Source of the DNA: Apostichopus japonicus
Lineage: Eukaryota > Echinodermata > Holothuroidea > Aspidochirotida > Stichopodidae
Direction: 5' to 3'
Assembly: GCF_037975245.1 (NCBI RefSeq)
Contig: NC_092563.1
Span: 28,481,960 to 28,545,959, forward strand
DNA: 64,000 nt
Part shown: positions 61,601 to 63,672 of the stretch, piece after piece
Layout: every line of letters starts with the position of its first letter
How positions within the stretch are numbered: position 1 is the first letter of the stretch
Made by a program: the position numbers and the translations under genes
Notes under the pieces: model-generated
The model's database searches: none
What the model was told of the DNA's origin: nothing
Seen by the model: the letters and a program-made list of their open reading frames with translations, nothing else

Positions 61601-63672
61601 AGATCTATGCAATTTAATGTATTCAATGTGCATTTCAGAACTTCTGTGTCTTCAAATCAAAGAATACCTGTCTAGATAAGTCCTGCAATGACAGACCTTT
61701 TTGACAATATATATATGCTACAAGGTCTTGGTGTTCAAATTCACATTGATGGAGGTACTAATTCCTCTGTACAAATCTGTCAATTACTCTAACACATACT
61801 GTACACACACAGCAATCCTGAGATGACTTGCATAATTACAACAATTCATTTCCCAGTACAATTAGGGAAGATAACCTTGAAAATATGCATGAGACAAGCA
61901 GATGAGAATGCAAGAAAGAATTTCCAGTCTTTCAATTGTGTTGCAAAGTACCATTAGTTCTATAAAAGTTGTTTATCATTTACAATATTGAAAAAACATA
62001 TTCAATCAGCAAATGATACAATGATCATTGGCACAACAGAAGAGAGCTCGGGCCAGGCTTTGACTAATACGGTCGCCAACACACCATTGGCGATTAGAAT
62101 TAGCTTTGGCCAATAGTAAAAAATGCACAATGCTTGACATTTTGGCGAGTGACTCGTGGGCTGGCCAAACCCCAATATAAGCAAGGCTATCATTACAAAC
62201 ATTTCACAGAAATGATTGAAGCAGTACCTTGGCAACTTGAAGCAAGTTTAAAATGTAAACTGATTTTTATCAATGACCAATCTCAATGCGAATGATCTGT
62301 GTAAAATCGTTCACAAACTTCACAGAGCATTTATAAACTAGTGTTTGCACGGGGTACCCACCTGACGCGATATTACCTGGTTCTTAACTTATTACCAGAA
62401 TCCTACGCAAAGTGTCATTTTTTGGGCAAGCCAATGGTTAGGCAAGATTTTCCCATTGACTTAGTGTGGTGTTAGGCTACCATGTGGTACAAGATAACAG
62501 CAATAATGAAAGTATTCCGTGGATATCTTACAACTGCGTCACAATTTCAGCAAATAAACAGATGGTTAGGCTAGATTTTCCCATTGACTTAATGTGGTGT
62601 TAGGCTACCACGTGGTCGAAGATAACAGCAATAATGAAAGTTTTCCACGGATATCTTATAACTGCGTCACAATTTCAGCGAATAAACAGATTGAGTAGGC
62701 TTCAACAACATGGTAGCCTAACACCACACTAAGTCAATGGGAAATCTGCCTAACCTTCCGGTTGCAATTTTTTTTTTTTTTTAAATCACACTTTGCGTAG
62801 GATTGGGGTAATAAATTAGGAACTGGGTAGCATCGCGTCGGACACTTTCGTTATTGCTCTTATCTTCGACCACATGGTAGCCTAACACCACACTAAGTCA
62901 ATGGGAAATCTGCCTAACCATCGGTTTGCCCCCCCAAAAAATCACTTCGCGTAGGATTCAGGTAATAAATGAGCAACCTGGTAGTATCCCGTCGGGGGGG
63001 GGGGACCCGGGTTCCCAGATAACCCGTTCACACACTAAACAATATATGTCTGAGAAACATGATTAAAACCCCAAGACAGAATGGCTTACGAAGTTCTTTA
63101 ATTTCCAATGAAATGACATTACAAAAAATATCATTTTCCAAATTCATGGAACTACTTGATGTACCTGTACTCGTATAGGATACTGACAATGTGTGTTGAT
63201 AGAAAATCAGTGAAGATACTAAGTACTACAAATGTCAACAAAAGAAGATAAATGGAAGATTAATAAGTTTACATTACCCAATTAAATCTTTTGTAAACAG
63301 TGTAATTCTCTCTGTATAAATACACAGTTGGGTTTAAGTGATATCAACATCTACATTTAATTAAGCAGATTTTACCTTGCTTGATGCTCTAGTTGAAATA
63401 CTGTACGCTTTCAAACTAAACTAAATCAGGAAAAAATATTTTAAGTTGTAAATTTATTGTAAAGGAAAATGTCACAAATATTGAAAACTAATATTCATGG
63501 AGGAAACTGATATTCAACCAATGAAGATTGATAAAACATACATGGGAAAGAGAAAATGATGGGAGAGAAGAGAATACAAATGCTGGATAAATGAAAGAGT
63601 TTTAGTATATATATACTTTCAGGCTCAGCCATGACAGGTACTGTGTTCAGCTCTTGTTTTATCCACAAATTA
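4300..63672 (-). CDS. ABCA3: ABCA3-like full ABC transporter, 41 exons, 5' end outside window
   Basis: This is a spliced minus-strand gene; the listed ends are the outermost coding bases I can place. Joined exons (W1-W41) give about 1750-1800 codons with all junction phases consistent. Order: end of TM1, luminal loop 1, TM2-6, NBD1 (Walker [11 protein letters not shown], signature [10 protein letters not shown], Walker [19 protein letters not shown]-loop), linker, TM7, Cys-rich loop 2, TM8-12, NBD2 (Walker [12 protein letters not shown], signature [10 protein letters not shown], Walker [25 protein letters not shown]). Residue runs match human ABCA3 more closely than ABCA1 or ABCA5, for example [19 protein letters not shown] and [13 protein letters not shown]. 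In vertebrates ABCA3 moves phospholipid into lamellar bodies; the substrate in this animal is unknown. The N-terminal roughly 40 residues lie beyond 64000. Both NBDs look catalytically intact. A lineage-specific ABCA paralogue is the main alternative to a one-to-one ABCA3 orthologue. Confidence 0.95.
4373..4378 (-). promoter_or_regulatory. candidate poly(A) signal AATAAA
   Basis: AATAAA on the minus strand about 115 nt after the W41 acceptor. It lies inside the long hydrophobic reading of W41, so either that reading is not used or this signal is not. Further AATAAA hexamers occur at 3383-3388 and 3194-3199. Confidence 0.25.
4820..4945 (-). CDS. ABCA3: exon W40: C-terminal regulatory domain
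   Basis: 42 codons; [40 protein letters not shown] then EQ. Matches human [25 protein letters not shown]...LEQ. Phase 0 both ends, donor GTAAGT. Confidence 0.97.
5254..5379 (-). mobile_element. CR1/L2-like LINE fragment, extreme C-terminus of reverse transcriptase ORF
   Basis: In intron W39/W40. Minus strand reads [20 protein letters not shown] then [13 protein letters not shown] and stop. This is the typical closing segment (APKLWNSLP...FKKHLKT.LF) of CR1/L2-type non-LTR retrotransposon polyproteins. Truncated; no upstream RT domain. Confidence 0.85.
5598..5675 (+). mobile_element. tRNA-derived SINE-like repeat
   Basis: Pol III A-box-like TAGCTCAGCTGGTAAAAGC followed about 35 bp later by a degenerate B-box, GGTCAATGATTGGAACCCC. 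The 5' flank (AAAGACATGG...GGCTGGATAGCTCAG) is shared with the copy near 50640. It does not fold as a normal tRNA gene. Confidence 0.65.
5857..5965 (-). CDS. ABCA3: exon W39: C-terminal regulatory domain
   Basis: 36 codons; [36 protein letters not shown]; human FGSGYSLRAKV...FPGSVLEDEHQ. Donor GTATAT is weak but phase 0 and aligned. Confidence 0.96.
6893..6985 (-). CDS. ABCA3: exon W38: end of NBD2
   Basis: [20 protein letters not shown] and [11 protein letters not shown], near-identical to human ABCA3. Acceptor CGTACAG, donor GTAAAG; junction codons Ser (before) and Arg (after) are split. Confidence 0.97.
7463..7566 (-). CDS. ABCA3: exon W37: NBD2 Walker B and H-loop
   Basis: [34 protein letters not shown]. 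Catalytic Glu and switch His are present. The intron between W36 and W37 falls inside Walker B (VLL|DEP). Confidence 0.97.
8274..8340 (-). CDS. ABCA3: exon W36: NBD2 signature
   Basis: [20 protein letters not shown] then LL. Completes the signature [10 protein letters not shown] and begins Walker B, which W37 finishes. 67 nt, donor GTAAGT, acceptor TTACAG. Confidence 0.97.
9029..9186 (-). CDS. ABCA3: exon W35: NBD2 helical domain
   Basis: [40 protein letters not shown] and [11 protein letters not shown]; matches human [24 protein letters not shown]. The Ser of the signature is split with W36. The 85-bp array starts about 45 bp upstream of its acceptor. Confidence 0.96.
9233..10672. repeat. 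85-bp minisatellite, about 17 copies
   Basis: Fills the intron between W34 and W35, beginning about 45 bp from the W35 acceptor. Each unit has TGATGGGTTTGTACTACCAG, TGACCTTTGTCATGCATTAC and ATGAAGTCAGAG. Variants in a few positions (GTAAAT/GAAATT, AGAGGG/AGAGTG). Short open frames here are products of the repeat. Confidence 0.97.
10762..10791 (-). CDS. ABCA3: exon W34: 30-nt microexon with NBD2 Q-loop
   Basis: Exactly ten codons, [10 protein letters not shown], phase 0 both ends, carrying the Q-loop (human RQRIGYCPQ). Acceptor CAACAG, donor GTACGT. Too short to appear as an open frame on its own; placed by motif and phase. Confidence 0.93.
10880..11125. repeat. 74-bp tandem repeat, about 3.3 copies
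   Basis: Between W33 and W34. Units start CCAGTTACACACTTCCCTCC and include GAGCAGCGAGGTTTAACTCC. Last copy truncated. Confidence 0.92.
11174..11277 (-). CDS. ABCA3: exon W33: NBD2 Walker A
   Basis: [20 protein letters not shown] and [14 protein letters not shown]. Completes Walker A started in W32. Donor GTCAGT, acceptor TTGCAG. Confidence 0.96.
11588..11675 (-). CDS. ABCA3: exon W32: NBD2 up to Walker A
   Basis: 29 codons plus 1 nt; [20 protein letters not shown] and [10 protein letters not shown]. Walker A (GVNGAGKTT) is split by the intron between the second and third Gly. Donor GTGAGC. Confidence 0.96.
12728..12817 (-). CDS. ABCA3: exon W31: linker and first strand of NBD2
   Basis: 30 codons; [20 protein letters not shown] then [10 protein letters not shown]. 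Corresponds to human QDVADERTRI...LIIKELSK. Phase 0; donor GTGAGA, acceptor CTGTAG. A 21-bp minisatellite starts about 80 bp upstream of the acceptor. Confidence 0.95.
12895..13440. repeat. 21-bp minisatellite with near-palindromic unit, about 26 copies
   Basis: Unit GGTTAAGAGGAGTCCTCTCAA with a core GAGGAnTCCTC that is almost self-complementary. As 21 is a multiple of 3, all frames stay open for long stretches; the minus frame reads repeated LRGLLLT. It lies in the intron just upstream of W31. Confidence 0.97.
13826..13885 (-). CDS. ABCA3: exon W30: linker before NBD2
   Basis: 60 nt, 20 codons: [20 protein letters not shown], phase 0 both ends. The start is the CTACTAG acceptor behind a long CT-rich tract, not the inner CCAG, because only the outer site keeps frame with W29. 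The linker is poorly conserved. Confidence 0.88.
14121..15500. repeat. 40-bp VNTR, about 34 copies, highly homogenised
   Basis: Unit (two halves) TGGGCTACCACGGTGGAAGC + TATGATCCTAGTTAGATATC. Differences are almost confined to three sites: C/T in CGGTGG/TGGTGG, C/T in CATGATCC/TATGATCC, and ATATC/ATACC. Intron W29/W30. Confidence 0.98.
15898..16036 (-). CDS. ABCA3: exon W29: TM12
   Basis: 46 codons; [35 protein letters not shown] and the TM12 run [11 protein letters not shown]. The N-Y-AW-x-x-PGVG block is the ABCA3 signature before the last TM. The open frame continues past the donor GTGAGC, but that extension has no family similarity. Confidence 0.95.
16600..16822. repeat. three tandem copies of the W28 exon end with donor site
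   Basis: Units about 67-68 bp apart (markers GAGATGGTGCAG or GAGGTGGTGCAG at about 16627, 16695, 16763, and in the real exon at 16829). Minus-strand reading of the copy at about 16763 gives [10 protein letters not shown], like the exon's [10 protein letters not shown]. The copy at about 16695 keeps a GTAAGTTG donor. Confidence 0.85.
16823..16989 (-). CDS. ABCA3: exon W28: TM11 region
   Basis: 55 codons; [40 protein letters not shown] and [11 protein letters not shown], matching human LDHVFLVLPNHCLGMAV...RRYCTSSE. Donor GTAAGT. The last roughly 65 bp of the exon plus its donor are repeated three more times in the following intron. Confidence 0.95.
17787..17897 (-). CDS. ABCA3: exon W27: TM10
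   Basis: 37 codons; [20 protein letters not shown] and [17 protein letters not shown], paralleling human [20 protein letters not shown]. Phase 0, donor GTACGT, acceptor GACTAG. Confidence 0.95.
18316..18489 (-). CDS. ABCA3: exon W26: coupling segment and TM9
   Basis: 58 codons; [40 protein letters not shown] and [11 protein letters not shown]. The AKH-x-QFVSG block is characteristic of ABCA proteins. Phase 0 both ends, donor GTAAGT. Confidence 0.96.
18995..19380 (-). mobile_element. CR1/L2-like LINE 3' fragment, frameshifted
   Basis: Intron W25/W26, same strand as the gene. Reads [37 protein letters not shown] and, after a frame change, [20 protein letters not shown] ... [15 protein letters not shown] and stop. 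This is the conserved C-terminal end of CR1/L2-type RT polyproteins. Broken by at least one frameshift. Confidence 0.88.
19425..19541 (-). CDS. ABCA3: exon W25: TM8
   Basis: 39 codons; [20 protein letters not shown] and [13 protein letters not shown], corresponding to human [20 protein letters not shown]...SER. Donor GTAAGC. The downstream intron contains a CR1/L2-like LINE fragment starting about 45 bp away. Confidence 0.95.
20372..20494 (-). CDS. ABCA3: exon W24: end of luminal loop 2
   Basis: 41 codons; [20 protein letters not shown] then [16 protein letters not shown], matching human QAYHSPATALAVVDNLLFK...VVSNFPQP. NES is a possible glycosylation site. Phase 0 both ends. Confidence 0.95.
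20600..21215. repeat. about 40-bp minisatellite, about 15 diverged copies
   Basis: Unit AATAACCACTTCTGTCTGAC + TCCTCAAAGGGATTAGTCTA with small indels (TTCTG/ATTCTG, CTCAAAG/CTGCAAG). Intron W23/W24. Confidence 0.95.
21790..21991 (-). CDS. ABCA3: exon W23: luminal loop 2
   Basis: 67 codons beginning [20 protein letters not shown] and ending [14 protein letters not shown], which abuts AYHTSP of W24 just as human VVNALFNNQ abuts AYHSP. Donor GTAAGT, acceptor CAACAG. Confidence 0.93.
22841..22935 (-). CDS. ABCA3: exon W22: Cys-rich luminal loop 2
   Basis: 31 codons plus 2 nt: [20 protein letters not shown] then [12 protein letters not shown]. Contains one CxxC. Acceptor ATTCTTAG, donor GTAAGT. 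Its 3'-splice-site end (acceptor plus first codons) is repeated twice more in the upstream intron (see repeat at 22911-23420). Confidence 0.88.
22911..23420. repeat. 190-bp tandem repeat copying the 5' edge of exon W22
   Basis: Markers GATTTGTCCTTCACTATTAT at about 22912 (the real exon), 23103 and 23295, each followed by AGATCTA. Both extra copies keep the minus-strand acceptor and the codons IYNSEGQI but lack the rest of the exon and its donor. Confidence 0.88.
23684..23854 (-). CDS. ABCA3: exon W21: luminal loop 2
   Basis: 57 codons, phase 0 both ends. [20 protein letters not shown], then [20 protein letters not shown] and PNCTG. Contains a vicinal Cys pair, a third Cys and N-glycosylation motifs NIT, NES and NCT. 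The loop is poorly conserved across ABCA proteins, so the match is by position and composition. Confidence 0.9.
24433..24713 (-). CDS. ABCA3: exon W20: TM7 and start of luminal loop 2
   Basis: 93 codons. [20 protein letters not shown] and the TM7 run [18 protein letters not shown], then luminal [15 protein letters not shown] and a stretch ending STEYFK. NIS is a possible glycosylation site. Donor GTACAC is weak; phase 0 end. Confidence 0.94.
25558..25800 (-). CDS. ABCA3: exon W19: regulatory segment and low-complexity linker
   Basis: 80 full codons. [20 protein letters not shown] with [10 protein letters not shown] is the conserved end of the regulatory fold. It is followed by a linker rich in Asn, Gly, His and Thr ([17 protein letters not shown]) with no counterpart I recognise. 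Ends VPEN joined to W20. Confidence 0.94.
26252..26436 (-). CDS. ABCA3: exon W18: regulatory segment after NBD1
   Basis: 61 full codons; [51 protein letters not shown]. Corresponds to human YGAGYHMTLVKEPHC...FILPRESTHRFEGLFAKLE. Donor GTAAGA. Confidence 0.95.
26560..26720. repeat. A/T low-complexity tract
   Basis: AAATAA-type runs, intron W17/W18 side of W18. The two Phe/Tyr-rich open frames on the minus strand are artefacts of this composition. Confidence 0.95.
27218..27307 (-). CDS. ABCA3: exon W17: end of NBD1
   Basis: [18 protein letters not shown] and [11 protein letters not shown], near-identical to human [18 protein letters not shown]...GSSLFLK. 90 nt; splits Met at its start and Arg at its end with its neighbours. 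Confidence 0.97.
27832..27978 (-). CDS. ABCA3: exon W16: NBD1 Walker B and H-loop
   Basis: [20 protein letters not shown] continuing [20 protein letters not shown] and VLTTHFM. Walker B ILDE with the catalytic Glu and the H-loop His are present. Donor GTAAGT. Confidence 0.97.
28040..28465. repeat. C-rich minisatellite
   Basis: Blocks of CCCCTTACCACACCCCCTCC and GTTACCATAGTACCGTGAAG in irregular order; ends within a few bases of the W15 donor. A 104- and a 150-codon plus-strand frame and a Gly/Val-rich minus frame arise from it. Confidence 0.93.
28470..28588 (-). CDS. ABCA3: exon W15: NBD1 helical domain and signature
   Basis: 39 codons plus 2 nt; [20 protein letters not shown] then LSGGMKRKL, the ABC signature, whose final Ser is completed by W16. 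Donor GTGAGT, acceptor TGCTGCAG. Confidence 0.97.
28930..29175. repeat. tandem duplication, about 182 bp
   Basis: AAGCTGCGTCCATTTTATTT at 28932 and AAGCTGCATCCATTTTATTT at about 29114, both followed by CATATTTTAAGGG and TTTTGTCATTT. Intron W14/W15. Confidence 0.85.
29176..29260 (+). mobile_element. possible LINE/SINE 3' tail
   Basis: AAGAGCACTATATAAATTTG followed by a TAAAATAAAA tail resembles the 3' ends of L2/CR1-type retrotransposons. No coding part. Confidence 0.4.
29290..29571 (-). CDS. ABCA3: exon W14: NBD1 core with Walker A and Q-loop
   Basis: 94 codons. Walker [11 protein letters not shown] at exon residues 27-36; Q-loop within [25 protein letters not shown] at the end. Near-identical in layout to human ABCA3 NBD1. 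The donor GTCTGG is non-consensus, yet the W14/W15 join (QLK|GGSGK) aligns well with human QLKGLSRQK. Confidence 0.97.
30176..30268 (-). CDS. ABCA3: exon W13: linker and first strand of NBD1
   Basis: 31 codons; [20 protein letters not shown] then [11 protein letters not shown], the usual first beta-strand of an ABCA NBD1 (human IKIKHLSKVFR). The exon begins with ATG, but this is an internal Met, not a start. Phase 0 both ends. Confidence 0.95.
30555..31270. repeat. 22-bp minisatellite built on TGACTCA
   Basis: Unit CATGACTCACATTGTTTACCAT, about 32 copies, about 25 with an exact TGACTCA (the AP-1 consensus) and one with TGAGTCA. Intron W12/W13; ends about 40 bp from the W12 donor. Confidence 0.97.
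31312..31447 (-). CDS. ABCA3: exon W12: post-TM6 segment
   Basis: 45 codons; [20 protein letters not shown] then [16 protein letters not shown]. Matches human YMEAVFPGQFGVPQPWYFF...PSYWCG leading into NBD1. The Pro/Gly-rich end is a linker. The 22-bp array that follows in the intron starts about 40 bp from the donor. Confidence 0.96.
32060..32260 (-). CDS. ABCA3: exon W11: TM5-TM6 loop and TM6
   Basis: 201 nt; [33 protein letters not shown] and the TM6 run [13 protein letters not shown]. The [10 protein letters not shown] block is diagnostic of the ABCA3 branch (human FEAKGMGIQW). Junction codon TGG (W) is shared with W12. Confidence 0.96.
32584..32780 (-). CDS. ABCA3: exon W10: TM4-TM5
   Basis: 65 codons plus 2 nt. 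Hydrophobic spans [20 protein letters not shown] and [20 protein letters not shown] match human TM4/TM5, including the Y-x-PxFF turn. Donor GTAAGA, acceptor CACAATAG. Confidence 0.95.
33118..33261 (-). CDS. ABCA3: exon W9: cytosolic coupling segment and TM3
   Basis: 48 codons. [15 protein letters not shown] is the hallmark ABCA coupling helix (human EKERRLKEYMRMMGL), followed by [20 protein letters not shown], a membrane segment. Phase 0 both ends, donor GTAAGG. Confidence 0.96.
33836..34200. repeat. 60-61-bp tandem repeat, six copies
   Basis: Unit GGCTGAGATTGGCTATTGTG + CTAGCATCTATACATATTCA + TACTTGAAACCTTCCACGGCT, very uniform. Intron W8/W9. Confidence 0.97.
34612..34728. repeat. TA/TAGA microsatellite
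   Basis: (TA)n with interspersed GATA, preceded by a (CT)n run. Intron W8/W9. Confidence 0.97.
34973..35083 (-). CDS. ABCA3: exon W8: TM2
   Basis: 37 codons, [12 protein letters not shown] followed by the hydrophobic run [19 protein letters not shown]. The PYP-x(2)-x-x-D motif matches human FPYPPFIADPF at the start of TM2. Phase 0 at both ends; acceptor TCTCGCAG, donor GTAAAA. Confidence 0.93.
36121..36235 (-). CDS. ABCA3: exon W7: end of luminal loop 1
   Basis: 115 nt encoding [20 protein letters not shown], then [11 protein letters not shown]. It corresponds to human IREGFLAVQHAVDRAIMEY and the VTIKRFPYP approach to TM2. Acceptor CATTTATAAG after a T-rich tract, donor GTAATT. Its own start and stop are too short for a clean open frame, but phases fit W6 and W8 exactly. 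Confidence 0.85.
36885..37370. repeat. 22-bp AT-rich minisatellite
   Basis: Unit TATTTGATATCAGGTATCTA(TG), diverged, interrupted near 37150-37250. Ends about 135 bp before the left end of the inverted-repeat element at 37507. Confidence 0.9.
37480..37863 (-). CDS. unrecognised 127-codon open frame at left end of the TIR element
   Basis: Minus-strand open frame spanning the left TIR, containing [22 protein letters not shown] and codon makeup look less AT-biased than the surroundings. No family recognised. An overlapping plus-strand frame (37547-37828) is equally open, so coding status is doubtful. Confidence 0.2.
   Translation of the reverse strand: MYVEFKQCKIRAYTLSLPLTEYKPSVFFLPATIDILLLPDWKELSRITAIDRLTVTMNFTLLAGMNRIREAFRRNLRSDKQFPAINCISMQVLTKDRARFKRTERNKERGFPIYLKAVLYIKHKECS
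39694..39924 (+). CDS. BEN-domain exon, terminal part
   Basis: After a good plus-strand acceptor (TCTTTCTGAACAG) the frame reads [52 protein letters not shown] and ends [12 protein letters not shown] before TAA. The pattern L-x-x-x-L-hh-x-hF-x-x-EL ... LD-x-x-+-h-x-AI+ is that of BEN domains (DNA- or chromatin-binding, as in NAC1/BEND proteins). There is no ATG at the start of the open stretch, which supports a spliced exon. Upstream exons were not identified. A cellular gene fragment captured by the element is the other reading. Confidence 0.72.
   Translation, partial: GDPCGLARYLMHKIFTPYELLNCNVNGIKKNALDKDRVFAIRKCIMEQFHVPLHIQKRVWGQCIKKMDTANRNAKR
40525..41010. repeat. tandem duplication of about 235 bp within the TIR element
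   Basis: GGCCTAATGTGCTTAAAGTT at about 40530 and GGCCTAATGTGCCTAAACTC at about 40763, each followed by GAGGCCTAATGTTACTA, TTTCCTTCTTGCTTTTTATT and AACATATCGGGGAATAAAAT. Two diverged copies. Confidence 0.9.
41703..41853 (-). CDS. ABCA3: exon W6: luminal loop 1
   Basis: 151 nt; reads [13 protein letters not shown] across the junction, then [20 protein letters not shown] and [11 protein letters not shown]. This parallels human VVFEHPF, YHLRFSYTRRN and LFPNPGPREPTS. Donor GTGAGT. A different frame of the same bases also stays open and should not be used. Confidence 0.9.
42227..42885. mobile_element. hAT-type MITE, 659 bp, with exact 8-bp target duplication
   Basis: Ends TAGGGGATGCACCGGAT and (reverse complement of right end) TAGGGATGCACCGGATCC. 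Flanked by CTTGGTAC at 42219-42226 and again at 42886-42893. TIR type and 8-bp duplication are typical of hAT elements. Subterminal zones are packed with CCGG/GGCCGGA motifs. No transposase; non-autonomous. Confidence 0.92.
43150..43785. repeat. direct duplication, about 320 bp
   Basis: Two copies sharing AATAATAACCTTTTAAATTA, GACGTAGCTAATAAAATATT, CAGTGTTACAGATACCTGTA and CACGTTATATAACGTAA. They differ by small changes only, so the duplication is recent. Confidence 0.93.
44790..45420. mobile_element. three copies of a hairpin-bearing repeat in alternating orientation
   Basis: Copies at about 44818-44960 (+), 45005-45150 (-) and 45278-45415 (+) share CTCATTAACCTGTCTGTATT and a tail TTTTACACAATTTCC. 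The first two hold GAAGAAGATCCTGCTAGGATC + GAAAC, a 6-bp stem with a tiny loop followed by GAAAC; the third has lost the hairpin. Arrangement recalls the terminal repeats of Penelope-like elements, but no RT is present. Confidence 0.55.
45940..47440. repeat. about 210-bp satellite, about seven diverged copies
   Basis: Markers ACTTTTCATG at about 46190, 46347, 46767, 46980, 47195 and 47410 (46563 variant), with CAATCATGATAGTAGGTAAA, AGAGCTAATTGTAAATATAA and ATCCGGGATACGTTTCATTC in most copies. Homopolymer T and C tracts vary in length between copies. Confidence 0.92.
48912..49040 (-). CDS. ABCA3: exon W5: luminal loop 1
   Basis: 129 nt encoding [20 protein letters not shown] then an acidic run and EEPEYYYG. 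It aligns with the human segment containing GFPSEKDFEDYIR. NTS is a possible glycosylation site. Donor GTGAGT, acceptor TCATCAG; both split codons agree with W4 and W6. Confidence 0.85.
49135..49215 (-). mobile_element. possible tRNA-derived SINE fragment
   Basis: Minus strand has GGCCCTGGTTCGAATTCCGG, a good pol III B-box (GGTTCGAATTCC), followed by AAGTTTTTTCACTG. Flanked by TATATATG microsatellite sequence. No clear A-box. Confidence 0.45.
50456..50645. repeat. 92-bp perfect or near-perfect direct duplication
   Basis: CATCGACCAGAGAGGTCCAG through ATCAAGGACTGG occurs twice in a row. The second copy runs straight into the SINE-like A-box at 50648. A related piece occurs at 57320-57436. Confidence 0.95.
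50640..50745 (+). mobile_element. tRNA-derived SINE-like repeat
   Basis: A-box-like GATAGCTCAGTTGGTA and B-box-like GGTTTGAATCATGTTCC, separated by an A-rich insertion. Shares its 5' flank with the copy at 5598. Confidence 0.65.
52680..53200. repeat. direct duplication, about 265 bp
   Basis: GAGTTTTTGTCACTGTTCCT occurs at about 52735 and 52991. Shared context includes CAATGA(T/A)GTCA(T/C)CT, CATGCATATT, AATGCCATTTAC/GATTGCCATTTAC and AATAGACATCAGA. Confidence 0.9.
53480..53614 (-). CDS. ABCA3: exon W4: luminal loop 1
   Basis: 135 nt, 44 full codons beginning [20 protein letters not shown] and ending [10 protein letters not shown], with a possible N-glycosylation site (NGT) beside a cysteine. 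Acceptor TTTACACAG, donor GTAAGT. The Y-x-P start fits the ABCA pattern where the loop resumes after TM1. Confidence 0.85.
53909..54110. mobile_element. MITE-like element with inverted ends, about 200 bp
   Basis: Left GCTTACCTGTCTCCCCACAA (then CCTTA) and its reverse complement at 54086-54110 (25 bp perfect). The inverted similarity continues imperfectly inward (GTCTGAGTGAAC). No obvious target duplication. Confidence 0.75.
55979..56558. repeat. head-to-head inverted tandem array (large palindrome), unit about 100-105 bp
   Basis: Three units TGACGAGTTGCACACTTACT ... ACAAGATGACAAAATTCAGA on the left, then the same three as reverse complements on the right, meeting at about 56238-56246 with almost no spacer. 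GACGAG/CTCGTC and GAGAT-n-GATCTCG motifs recur throughout. Can fold into a very long hairpin. Confidence 0.95.
57310..57436. repeat. diverged copy of the 50.5-kb / MITE repeat family
   Basis: CCGGAGAGGTCAGGACAT...GCACAGTGTTAA parallels the 50456 repeat, and GTGCTTAGATTATGGGGAGACAGGTTA parallels the right end of the 53909 MITE. This links the two as one composite family. Confidence 0.65.
58051..58082 (-). CDS. ABCA3: exon W3: 32-nt candidate microexon
   Basis: Acceptor TTCTTTAG, coding [10 protein letters not shown], strong donor GTAAGT. Splitting 1 nt at each end joins it in frame to W2 and W4. It occupies the place of the human segment before the Y-x-P motif. Short and poorly conserved. Confidence 0.5.
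58083..63375. other. intron W2/W3
   Basis: AT-rich. One fold-back element (62346-63020) and an ATT microsatellite near 58408-58432. Several donor-like sites were tested for further exons but none fits in frame with a family match. Confidence 0.55.
62346..63020. mobile_element. fold-back element with nested inverted repeats, about 670 bp
   Basis: Outer ends: TACCCACCTGACGCGATATT left versus, reverse-complemented, a CGACGGGATACTACCAGGTT end. Inner blocks ATCCTACGC(A/G)AAGTG and CCATTGACTTAGTGTGGTGT + TAGGCTACC occur twice forward (about 62455, 62580) and twice inverted (about 62705, 62880). No ORF. Confidence 0.88.
63376..63400 (-). CDS. ABCA3: exon W2: 25-nt candidate microexon
   Basis: Found by phase matching: acceptor GTACAG, coding FQLEHQA, donor GTAAAA. 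It enters with 2 nt and leaves with 2 nt, exactly what W1 and W3 require. Similarity to the family is weak here (human loop SIQELPLFF), so the call rests on splice sites and frame. Confidence 0.5.
63617..63672 (-). CDS. ABCA3: exon W1: end of TM1 / start of luminal loop 1
   Basis: 56-nt exon encoding [18 protein letters not shown], matching the stretch just after TM1 in ABCA3 (human LIWLRLK...ENVP). Acceptor TTTGCAG; the donor GTATAT is weak. Begins and ends with a split codon (1 nt each side). The upstream exon with the start codon and TM1 is not seen before 64000. Confidence 0.7.
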
